Of a stretch of 64,000 nt of DNA, positions 1 through 8,186 are shown piece by piece; the stretch's first letter is position 1; each line of letters starts with the position of its first letter. The notes under the pieces were generated by a model. That model did no database searches and had not been told where the DNA came from. It saw only the letters and a list, made by a program, of their open reading frames with translations. Position numbers and translations under genes: made by a program. Origin of the DNA: Mariniblastus sp. (lineage in GTDB: Bacteria > Planctomycetota > Planctomycetia > Pirellulales > Pirellulaceae); contig JAPKBL010000013.1 in the NCBI GenBank assembly GCA_028823415.1, forward strand, positions 1 through 64,000, in the 5' to 3' direction.

Positions 1-35
1 GATAAGGCATCGGTTGATAAGGCATCGGTTGATAA
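1..35. repeat. 15-bp tandem direct repeat at the window edge
   Basis: The unit GATAAGGCATCGGTT occurs twice back to back (1-15 and 16-30) and a third copy begins (GATAA, 31-35). The array may continue to the left, outside the window. It lies about 80 bp before the first gene. Its role is unknown. It could be a short tandem repeat tract or part of a regulatory region. Confidence 0.7.
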
Positions 36-114
36 ATTGTTCTTAATCGCAAGGTGCTGAAACGGATTCGATTGTTAAAGAGTTTTCTTGTTTATTTTGA
101 CCGGTTGGATAACT

Positions 115-660
115 GTGGGTGAGATTCTAAAGCAAAAACCAGTTCTGCTGATCGCGGCTGTAACCAGTCGCTATCCCGCCGCATTGGATTGGACCATTGA
201 AAAGACAACTGCTGCCTGGGGCGAAGTGGCGCTGCGAAGTTCAGTATTCGACTTTACAGAAACCGATTTTTACACCGAGTCGATGGGGACTGATTTAAAG
301 AAGCAGTTTATTGTTTTTGATCGATTGCTCGACCCGAGTGAGCTGCCTCCCAAAAAAATCCAATCTAATAGGTGGGAAGTGGAGTATTCGGAGCACGCTC
401 AATCTGAAGAGATTCGTCCGCTAAACATTGATCCTGGTTATATTAGCGAAGCTAAATTAGTACTGGCGACGACGAAGGATCGCGATCATCGCATCTACTT
501 GTCTGAAGGGATTTTTGCGGAGGTCACCCTGCACTTCCGGGCGAAGCAATGGACCAGCAGTCGCTGGACCTACCCCGATTATCAGCGGGAAGATTTTCAA
601 GAGTTTTTCACCAAGTGTCGAAATTTACTCCGCGAACGAATAAAGAAATTAACTCGTTGA
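115..660 (+). CDS. DUF4416 family protein
   Basis: About 181 residues. The second half carries the hallmark stretch of the DUF4416 family: RPLNIDPGYI, then KLVLATTKDRDHRIYL and a segment ending in EVTLHF. The N-terminus has the usual family opening (KPVLLIAAVTSRYP). No biochemical function is established for the family, which is found in diverse bacteria including planctomycetes and deltaproteobacteria. I chose the GTG at 115 because family members start just before this conserved KPV segment. An upstream in-frame TTG at 88 would add nine residues and cannot be excluded. No signal peptide or membrane segment is seen, so a cytoplasmic protein is likely. It stands alone, 236 bp before the cytochrome gene. 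Confidence 0.8.
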   Translation: MGEILKQKPVLLIAAVTSRYPAALDWTIEKTTAAWGEVALRSSVFDFTETDFYTESMGTDLKKQFIVFDRLLDPSELPPKKIQSNRWEVEYSEHAQSEEIRPLNIDPGYISEAKLVLATTKDRDHRIYLSEGIFAEVTLHFRAKQWTSSRWTYPDYQREDFQEFFTKCRNLLRERIKKLTR

Positions 661-896
661 ACACCGGTAGTCGTGCTCAGGTTTATCTTAGTTTCCTTCC
701 CGGGACAACTTGCTAATCTCATTTCAGTGATGTCGTTCACGTTTATGCCGGCTAAATTGAATCGTTGCCATTTACCCAATCGTGACGTCCCTGTATCCTT
801 TCGAGAGTGGTTTCAGGGGTGATTCCTGATTGATCACACGTTTTAATTTCATTCGTGATTTCCTTTGGCGCAGTGAGACCTGCGAGCGTAGATTCC

Positions 897-2699
897 ATGA
901 AATTTGCTTGGATTACGGGACGTTTTTTACTAGCCGGGGTCGGCTTGCTTTTTGCCTTTGTTTCACTTGGGAGCAAGCAACCGGATTCCAGTTTGGTTGC
1001 CAGCAGATTAGCTGGGCGGATCGATGCTAGCGAAAATCTTCAAGCTGATGACAAAACTGCGGAAGACTTGGTGAAGGACTGGGAGAAACCGGAGTTCGTA
1101 CTTTTCATTTCGGGCCGTCAGCACGGCTATATCGAACCTTGTGGTTGCGTCACGCTTGCTCGACAAAAAGGCGGGCTGATGCGTCGTCATGCAGTTCAGA
1201 AAATATTGCAAGCGCGGGATTGGGATGTCGTTTCGATTGATGCGGGCAATCAAGTTCGAAGATTCGGGCAACAGCCATTAATTAAGATCCGAAAAACTTA
1301 TGAAGCGTTATGCGATCAAATGGGGTACGAATTTATTGGGCTTGGTCCCGATGATTTAAAGTTACCTGCGATTGATTTAGCTCAAACCATTGCCAATGTC
1401 GATAACGGGGCAAGCCCTTTCACCTGTGCCAACGTCAACCTGCTCGGAATGACTAACGATCATTTAATTGTCGAGAAGGGTGGAAAGCGAATTGGAATCA
1501 CGATGATTCTTGGTGACGAGCATCTTGAATCGATCAAGCAGGAACACGTTGAGACTCAAGCCGCTGCAGCTGGGTTAAAGAAGGTGATTCCAAAACTTGC
1601 CGATTGTGATTTCAAAGTGCTGGTTGCCTTTGCAGACTTGGAAGCAAGTCGAAAGTTAGCTAATCAATTTCCCGAATTTGATGTTTTGGTCACGGCTGGC
1701 GGATATGGTGATCCAACTTTACGTCCAGAGATAGTCACCGCTGCCGATGGGCATCAGACAGCGATTGTCCAAGTTGGCGTCAAGGGGATGCATGTGGGGC
1801 TGATTGGTTACTTCGAAAAGGATGGTAAATCTCGAATCGAGTATGAGCGGGTCGAGCTGACTGATCGATTTAAGGATTCCGATGAGATTAGAAAAGTCTT
1901 TAAGTCTTATCAGGATGAATTAAAGACTCTTTGGGAAACTGGTAATTTCAAGGACATTGTCGAGCGGGATCATCCCAGTGGAAATCAATTCGTTGGATCG
2001 AGCACTTGTGCAGACTGTCACGACGAAGAATATGCCATTTGGGAGGACGGTGCCGAGGGAGGTGGCGGCCCTCACGAAGAAGCGACGCGTGATTTAGAGT
2101 TGAATCCGAATGATGATCGAGTTTGGGTGCAACGACATTTTGATCCTGAATGTGTGAGTTGTCATGTTACCGGTTGGAATCCACAAGATTTTTATCCGTA
2201 CAAGACCGGTTATTCGAAACTGGCCGACGAAGATCTTCATGGAAACGGTTGTGAAAATTGTCATGGCCCAGGGTCAGCCCACGTTGCCATGGAAGAGTTG
2301 GTTGCCAAAGGGCAAGCGGTGGATCCCAAGGAACGGGTCCGTACGATACGAGAAATGTATCTCTCTGTTAGTGAGGCACGATTAAATTCGTGCAAAGAAT
2401 GCCACGATCTTGATAACAGCCCTGATTTTCTTAAAGAGGGAGCATTTGACGACTATTGGCCTCAGGTTGCGCATGGACGTCCTGCGATGGATAAGATTGA
2501 GGGATTGTTAAACTCGGTGTCGAAGGGGACGCGCCCGGTCGAGGCGCTTAGTTTAATCGAGGATTGGACTGCCGATCTTGGGGATCAAGAGCCTACCAAG
2601 GTTGCTGAGATCGAAGCGATGCTAAATGTTCTCAGTAAAAATCCGAACAAAGCACTGGAGATTGTTAACCAAACGCTTAAGGGGCTTGGGAAGCAGTAA
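897..2699 (+). CDS. metallophosphatase-like / tetraheme cytochrome c fusion protein
   Basis: About 600 residues with an N-terminal signal or anchor segment (residues 1-25), so it is exported. Residues about 60-340 resemble the calcineurin/5'-nucleotidase metallophosphatase fold: the ISGRQHGYIEPCGC entry, DAGNQ, and GLGPDDL in place of the usual GNHE. Residues about 365-510 resemble the cytochrome c554 domain and hold four CXXCH heme sites, CADCH (371), CVSCH (419), CENCH (452) and CKECH (499). A short helical tail follows. The start is the ATG at 897, directly before the hydrophobic segment. Proteins of this two-part type are known from planctomycetes but their reaction is not established. 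A periplasmic redox role is inferred from the hemes. The classical GNHE and downstream His motifs of active 5'-nucleotidases are not intact, so phosphatase activity is doubtful. Confidence 0.8.
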   Translation: MKFAWITGRFLLAGVGLLFAFVSLGSKQPDSSLVASRLAGRIDASENLQADDKTAEDLVKDWEKPEFVLFISGRQHGYIEPCGCVTLARQKGGLMRRHAVQKILQARDWDVVSIDAGNQVRRFGQQPLIKIRKTYEALCDQMGYEFIGLGPDDLKLPAIDLAQTIANVDNGASPFTCANVNLLGMTNDHLIVEKGGKRIGITMILGDEHLESIKQEHVETQAAAAGLKKVIPKLADCDFKVLVAFADLEASRKLANQFPEFDVLVTAGGYGDPTLRPEIVTAADGHQTAIVQVGVKGMHVGLIGYFEKDGKSRIEYERVELTDRFKDSDEIRKVFKSYQDELKTLWETGNFKDIVERDHPSGNQFVGSSTCADCHDEEYAIWEDGAEGGGGPHEEATRDLELNPNDDRVWVQRHFDPECVSCHVTGWNPQDFYPYKTGYSKLADEDLHGNGCENCHGPGSAHVAMEELVAKGQAVDPKERVRTIREMYLSVSEARLNSCKECHDLDNSPDFLKEGAFDDYWPQVAHGRPAMDKIEGLLNSVSKGTRPVEALSLIEDWTADLGDQEPTKVAEIEAMLNVLSKNPNKALEIVNQTLKGLGKQ

Positions 2700-2830
2700 T
2701 CTGAGTGCGCGCTTGGCGGATTGGAGTCATCGTTAGGGGTTGGATAACCGATGGAATAGGTTCCAAACTTGACGACCTGGCGGGTGCGGCCTACCTTAAG
2801 TATTGACGATTCCTAAACATTGAGGTCGCA

Positions 2831-3817
2831 ATGAACCCAAAACACATTGATTTTGTGCCGTCGAAACAAGCGAATAAAAAAATGTCCCGCCGGGATTTTG
2901 TGCATAGCTCTTCTGCTGCACTGATCTCTTCATCCGTTCTAGCCGGTGGTGCATTGGGTTGTGTTGGAGTTGCCAATGCTTCGACAAATGTGCTGGAGGC
3001 ATCGCTCGAGGGTCGAATCTACAAGACCTTGAAAATTGGAATGGTCAAGGTTTCAGGATCTTTAACCGAGAAATTTGCAGCTGCCAAAGAAGCTGGCTTT
3101 GCCGGAATTGAGATGAATTCACCGGGTATGGATGTGGCTGCGACTCGACTCGCAATAACTGAATCCGGATTGCCTGTAGACGGTACGGTTTGTTCCACGC
3201 ATTGGAATAAGACGCACACAAGTGCTGACAAAAAAGTTCGGGCGGAGGCTTTAAAAGACCTGCAAACTGCCATTCGCGATACCCATGCGGTGGGGGGTAA
3301 CACTGCGTTACTGGTTGTCGGACATGGGAAAGATGGTCCTGAAAGCGAAATTTGGCCGAGAGCGATTGAGAATATCTCGAAGGCTTTGCCGTTGTGTGCG
3401 GAACTGGGAGTTTATATCGCGATCGAGAATGTCTGGAATCATTTCTTATACGATCACGATGGAGACCATCTTCAGACGGCTGGTAAGTTTGTCAAGTTTG
3501 TCGATGACTTGAACTCGCCATGGGTGGGGATGCAGTTTGATATTGGGAACCATTGGAAATACGGAAGCATGGGTGACTGGATTCGTGCCTTGGGAAAACG
3601 CGTTGTCAAATTGGATCTAAAGGGGTATTCGCGAGCCAAGAAAAATTGGGTCAAGGAAATAGGAACCGGTGATATTGACTGGGTGGATGTTCGGAAGGCT
3701 TTGATCGAGATTGATTACTATGGTTGGGCTGCGGCAGAGGTCGGCGGTGGTGATCTGGCTCGTTTGAAGCAAATATCAGCCAATATGGACCGTGTTTTCG
3801 GGCTTTCGGTTAATTAA
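2831..3817 (+). CDS. Tat-exported sugar phosphate isomerase/epimerase-like protein
   Basis: 328 residues. A twin-arginine signal (SRRDF at residues 19-23, followed by a hydrophobic Ala/Ser-rich stretch ending in VANAS) sends the folded protein across the membrane. The mature part is a xylose-isomerase-like TIM barrel (AP_endonuc_2 superfamily): AIENVWNHF and MQFDIGNHW supply the expected metal-binding Glu and Asp, and the last strand holds WAAAEVGGGD. Planctomycetes encode many such secreted isomerase/epimerase-like proteins, often near DUF1080 proteins, and they are thought to act on sugars. The substrate here cannot be told. The ATG at 2831 has GAGG five bases upstream. The ATG at 2882, just before the Tat motif, is an alternative. 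A monocistronic gene is likely. Confidence 0.85.
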   Translation: MNPKHIDFVPSKQANKKMSRRDFVHSSSAALISSSVLAGGALGCVGVANASTNVLEASLEGRIYKTLKIGMVKVSGSLTEKFAAAKEAGFAGIEMNSPGMDVAATRLAITESGLPVDGTVCSTHWNKTHTSADKKVRAEALKDLQTAIRDTHAVGGNTALLVVGHGKDGPESEIWPRAIENISKALPLCAELGVYIAIENVWNHFLYDHDGDHLQTAGKFVKFVDDLNSPWVGMQFDIGNHWKYGSMGDWIRALGKRVVKLDLKGYSRAKKNWVKEIGTGDIDWVDVRKALIEIDYYGWAAAEVGGGDLARLKQISANMDRVFGLSVN

Positions 3818-4087
3818 GTTGATATATAATGCTTATTCCCGTGTTTTTAAGCAATGCAGCTCTTCGCAAAGCGAATGGGCAACTAGGTTCGACCTTGAGA
3901 ATATTTGAATTGCCATTCGGTGTTTTTGAGTTGAGCAATTAAAATGTATTTCTGCAAAAGATAGGCCACTGAGTAAGTCCCTCAAAATAGTAGGCCTTTA
4001 ATCGAAGTTGTCCTTTGGTTTTCGGCTCGCGACTCAAGAGTTTGGGAGCAAAGAAAACTCCAACTCATTGCCCCGTTATTATTTCTA

Positions 4088-5779
4088 ATGCCAGAATCGA
4101 AAATCCAAACAACCTCACAACCTGTCGATCTGACAGGGCAACAACTGGGCGATTACCAGTTGCTGCGGCGATTGGGTCGTGGTGGCATGGCGGATGTTTA
4201 CTTGGCCAAACAGGGATCACTTCGAAGAAATATCGCCCTCAAAATACTGAAACCGGATCTCGCGAAAGATGTTTCTTACGTTCAGCGATTTCAGCGCGAA
4301 GCACAAGCTGCCGCTAATCTGGTGCAGGCTAACATCGTGCAAATCTACGAGGTCGGTGAGGTTCAGGGGTTTCACTACATCGCCCAAGAATACGTTCAGG
4401 GGAGGAACCTTAAGCAGTATCTTAATCGTTATGGGGCAGTCGAATCGGTGATGGCGATCAATGTCATCCGGCAGTGTGCCCTTGCCTTGCAGAAGGCGGG
4501 TGAATTGCACGTCATTCATCGAGACATTAAGCCTGAAAATATCATGCTCTCGACCAAAGGCGAAGTGAAGATCACAGATTTTGGGTTGGCGCGAATCAAC
4601 AACAGTGCAGCGAAGCAGGCGTTGACATCGGTCGGCATTACGATGGGAACACCGTTGTATATGAGTCCGGAACAGGTCGAGGGATCAGCGATTGACCAGC
4701 GTTCGGATATCTACTCACTGGGAGTAACCGCCTACCACATACTTGCTGGGCATCCACCGTTTCAAGGTGATACTGCTTTGGTGATCGCGGTTCAGCATGT
4801 AAAAGACACGGCGACTCCACTGAATGAATTACGCCCGGATATCCCACTTGGGCTCTGTCAATTGATCGAAGAAATGATGGCGAAAAATCCATCCGATCGG
4901 GTTGATAGTGCAACTCAGTTGATCAAGAACTTGAGGCGAATCAAAATTGATCTCGACGAAGATTGGGAGATGATTGTCGAAAAATTGGCAACCTCCGAAC
5001 AATACGTCATGGAGAGTTCGATTGGTTGGAGCCAGGCGAAGCTTGAGGCAACTCGTCAATTGCAAACGGTAATGAAGGGTAATTTAAGGCCATGGTGGCG
5101 AAGCAGTGCTACCTTTGCAGCATTACTTTTGTTGTGCATTGTGGGAATGGCTGGTGGCTGGGTGTTAGCCACTCAAACGGTCCCTCCAGCTTTATTGAAT
5201 GTGGAGCAAATTGCTCAGAGCGATGTTCCCAAGATGAAAACAGCGGAGCAGCAATACACTGCAGCACAGATGGCAAGTGACCGATTCAGCAAAGTGCTTC
5301 AAGAGAAATATTGGCTTGCTGTGGAACAGAATTTTCCAATCGCAGAAGCCCCTATTAATGCAAAAAATAAACGAGAATTAATTGTTCGTCGATCGAAGGA
5401 GCGACTCGCGGAATTCTACATGAAGGATGGGCAATGGGATAACGCACTTTCTGTTTTTAATGAGTTTGTTCAGTACGATGAACTGCTTGGGAAAGAGTTT
5501 CGGGACATTGGCTATGCCGGGCAGGCGGTTGTCTTCGACGAGATGCCGGTGGAAGGATTTGAAGGCGGCGAAGAAGAGAGGGCGGCGAAAATCAGAACTG
5601 CAATCGGAAATGTCAAAACGACCTCGTCCCTGAACAGTCTAATGAAGTCTCTCTTTGAAAAGGTCAAAAAGAAAGTTGATCGGAGCTTGGATAGCTTTGA
5701 GGATTTAGATATTCCCAGCGAAATTAAAAACGACTCTTCTCGATTTCTGCAATTTTTTAGAATGAGTCAATTGTCTTAA
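4088..5779 (+). CDS. membrane-anchored serine/threonine protein kinase
   Basis: 563 residues. A Hanks-type kinase domain spans residues about 18-290: Gly-rich loop RLGRGGMADVY, lysine in NIALKIL, catalytic HRDIKPENIM (from about 143), DFGLAR, the APE-equivalent SPEQ, and YSLGVTAYHILAGHPPF. A single membrane segment lies at about 340-361, so the kinase domain is cytoplasmic and the last 200 residues are probably periplasmic. That C-terminal part is mostly helical and charged, with no recognised sensor domain, although it contains a TPR-like stretch (FYMKDGQWDNALSVFNEF). All key catalytic residues are present, so activity is expected. The partner is unknown. The gene converges with the M50-HlyD gene 124 bp downstream. 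Confidence 0.93.
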   Translation: MPESKIQTTSQPVDLTGQQLGDYQLLRRLGRGGMADVYLAKQGSLRRNIALKILKPDLAKDVSYVQRFQREAQAAANLVQANIVQIYEVGEVQGFHYIAQEYVQGRNLKQYLNRYGAVESVMAINVIRQCALALQKAGELHVIHRDIKPENIMLSTKGEVKITDFGLARINNSAAKQALTSVGITMGTPLYMSPEQVEGSAIDQRSDIYSLGVTAYHILAGHPPFQGDTALVIAVQHVKDTATPLNELRPDIPLGLCQLIEEMMAKNPSDRVDSATQLIKNLRRIKIDLDEDWEMIVEKLATSEQYVMESSIGWSQAKLEATRQLQTVMKGNLRPWWRSSATFAALLLLCIVGMAGGWVLATQTVPPALLNVEQIAQSDVPKMKTAEQQYTAAQMASDRFSKVLQEKYWLAVEQNFPIAEAPINAKNKRELIVRRSKERLAEFYMKDGQWDNALSVFNEFVQYDELLGKEFRDIGYAGQAVVFDEMPVEGFEGGEEERAAKIRTAIGNVKTTSSLNSLMKSLFEKVKKKVDRSLDSFEDLDIPSEIKNDSSRFLQFFRMSQLS

Positions 5780-5903
5780 GTGCTTGCCAGACGAGCGCGA
5801 TTAGTGACGGATTTGATTCCTCTTCCGGTCTGATTTCCCAATGCCGTGCGCGGCTAGAATAGTTAAATCCATCTGCGGTGAGGTTTGCAAGGCACGCCTT
5901 GAG

Positions 5904-8177
5904 TTAGGCTCTGAAGTTCTGGTTGAACCACCACCAAATTCGGTAGCCGATCGAACGATAGCCGGTGGACACGCGGGCTTGACCACCAATTCCGATTTTG
6001 GGCGCAATGGTTGCCGAATCGATTGGAACGCGGGCAAAATACTGAAAATCCTGATGTTGATAGCCTGCCACCATTTCAATGACCGGGTCGGGGGCACTGG
6101 AGTTATTTCCACCCATCGAGGGTTGCATTAGATCGTAGTCTTCCCGGTTGATCGCAACATCAGTCTCGCCAATCCATTCAATTTTAGAGTGGTAGGTATG
6201 GCCTGGATCTGAGTACAGTTTTATTTTCGTAGATTGATCAAGTTTCACAAATTTAACTTGATGCTCGGTCAAAATAACGATGGCGTACCATTTTGAAAGA
6301 TCGGCAATTTCACAAAACCGTTGTCCCCGCTGGGCGGAAACATTGTTGTGCTGGCCGTAAAGTAAGGGTCGCATATCAAAGTCTTCTGTTTCCGCCGATT
6401 GTTGTCCCGAATGTTGATAAGGTGTTGCCAAAACGGTGCCGGCGATATTGCTTTTAAGTGTTAGACTTGCGGCGCGTTCAGAAAGTTGAGAGTAGTTCTT
6501 TTTAAGTTTCGCGATATCGGCAAGGATAGATTTGGTCGGATCATTGGGTGTCGGTTGGGCGAGGTTTCGCTTTGCGATTTCTAATTTGAGGGCCGCCTCT
6601 TTTTCTTGAATCTTTCCCTCTGCGGTTATCAGTTGCATTTCGAGCTCTAAGTTTTTGAGCTGTGCCAGGGTTTGACCGGCCGCAACGGACTCTCCAGGGC
6701 TGACCTCGAATGATTCCAGCAATCCAGATTCTTTAACCCAGACGGTTTCTATTTCACTGGGCATCACGATCAGATTGCAACGCAATGTATGGGGGAGTGG
6801 AATAAACAAGATGAACGCAAGCACGAAGCCTGCGACTCCTAAGACAACAAAAAATCTAACTTTTTTCACTTGATGCATTCGTCCGGGAACCGCCATGTAT
6901 TTGTACAGTTTGTAGCCGGGCATTCCGAGCATGCCGACCATGGAAAATAGAGCAATCCCAATTCCGATGGATTCAAGATTGTAAGGTTCTAGCATTTTCG
7001 TCAAAAAGACAATGATCGAAAGCATGATGAACCAGCGATAGCAAAATGCTGCCACAGTAAACATGGCAAAGGCCCACGGTCGATTCGAGGGCATGAGTTG
7101 GTCGTCGGGAATTTCTAATCCCAGCCAATTTCGACCCAGAAGGGTCGTCAACGCTTTGGTCGATTTCTGATTGAGGTTGGGGATTTCGAGAATGTCACTA
7201 AGGATGTAGTATCCGTCAAAACGGAGTAGCGGGTTACCATTGAAAAGAATGGTACTGATGGAACTGACCAGCATGACTCGGAGGCAAACGTCTTGGACGA
7301 GTCCTGGCTGGACAAACCACCAGACAAAAGTCGCTAGCGTAGCGAGGATGATTTCTACATACATACCCGCCGCCCCGATCGCGGCGCGGTGCCACTTGTT
7401 GGGAAGCCGCCAGCTGTCGGAAACGTTGCAATAGAGACAGGGCGTCAGAACCAGAAGCATGAAACCAATTTCGTGGCATTCCCCCCCTAAACGTTTGCAG
7501 GCAAGGCCATGTCCAAACTCATGGAATATTTTCGTAACGCCAAGAACGATTCCGAACAGGTACCATTGTTTGGGGTCGAAAAAGGCGTCGAAACCGGGGA
7601 GTTTTGCCTGGAACAGACTCCAGTTCATCACTACCGACAACAAGGCAATGGCGGCACAAAACAATGTAATCCACATCGCAATCTTGGTGAAAATCCACCA
7701 AGTGTAGGGAAGCAGCCAATTTAGAATTCGCTCGGGATCAAATCCCTTGTAGCGAATTGCCAAAACATTGGAATAGGTTCCTACCCGTTCCATCATTTTG
7801 TTCTTATTGCCTCGCTTGAGGAGTTCGGCACCCTGCCCCGGAACGCTCGAAGTTACGAGGCTGTCTTGATGGAACCGAGTTAGCAATTGCTGAAGGTCCT
7901 GCCGCGTGATTCGCTTGGGGGCAAATTTTTCGTGGTAGCCATCCTGAAGCTCGTCAATTGATTTTTTTCCATCGAGTTCCTGCAGCAGGTGAAACACATG
8001 GGGAGGGAACTGAAAGTACTTTTGGCCAAGCGGTTCTTTAATAACCCAGTACTCAACGCCTTGATAGGTCATGCGATCGAACGTTAGGTCCGAACGCATT
8101 TTCATTTGAATGGGCGGACTACTCGGAGGCGGGGTATGCCTGGCCGGTGGATCGGAGGGAGGCGGGATGATCGACAT
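5904..8177 (-). CDS. PqqD-like / site-2 protease M50 / HlyD-like membrane protein
   Basis: 757 residues. Residues about 30-115 resemble a PqqD/RiPP-recognition fold (EYWVIKEPLGQKYFQF, then HLLQELDGKKSIDEL). The middle is a polytopic membrane zinc protease of family M50, with HEFGH at about 217-221 and the third metal ligand in LLRFDGYYIL near 317. The C-terminal third carries one more membrane segment, then a lipoyl/barrel-sandwich and coiled-coil HlyD adaptor (VWVKESGLLESFEVSPGESV). Related proteins are annotated as putative peptide zinc metalloproteases (YydH type). It begins 9 bp after the GAF-HlyD gene and is surely co-transcribed with it. An export or maturation role for a peptide or protein is inferred. 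Substrate unknown. Confidence 0.88.
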   Translation of the reverse strand: MSIIPPPSDPPARHTPPPSSPPIQMKMRSDLTFDRMTYQGVEYWVIKEPLGQKYFQFPPHVFHLLQELDGKKSIDELQDGYHEKFAPKRITRQDLQQLLTRFHQDSLVTSSVPGQGAELLKRGNKNKMMERVGTYSNVLAIRYKGFDPERILNWLLPYTWWIFTKIAMWITLFCAAIALLSVVMNWSLFQAKLPGFDAFFDPKQWYLFGIVLGVTKIFHEFGHGLACKRLGGECHEIGFMLLVLTPCLYCNVSDSWRLPNKWHRAAIGAAGMYVEIILATLATFVWWFVQPGLVQDVCLRVMLVSSISTILFNGNPLLRFDGYYILSDILEIPNLNQKSTKALTTLLGRNWLGLEIPDDQLMPSNRPWAFAMFTVAAFCYRWFIMLSIIVFLTKMLEPYNLESIGIGIALFSMVGMLGMPGYKLYKYMAVPGRMHQVKKVRFFVVLGVAGFVLAFILFIPLPHTLRCNLIVMPSEIETVWVKESGLLESFEVSPGESVAAGQTLAQLKNLELEMQLITAEGKIQEKEAALKLEIAKRNLAQPTPNDPTKSILADIAKLKKNYSQLSERAASLTLKSNIAGTVLATPYQHSGQQSAETEDFDMRPLLYGQHNNVSAQRGQRFCEIADLSKWYAIVILTEHQVKFVKLDQSTKIKLYSDPGHTYHSKIEWIGETDVAINREDYDLMQPSMGGNNSSAPDPVIEMVAGYQHQDFQYFARVPIDSATIAPKIGIGGQARVSTGYRSIGYRIWWWFNQNFRA

Positions 8178-8186
8178 CGCAACCTC

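Noticed and set aside
5888-5901. CAAGGC-AC-GCCTTG palindrome after the M50-HlyD gene
   Set aside because: The two-base loop and lack of a T run make it a poor terminator. It may be chance.
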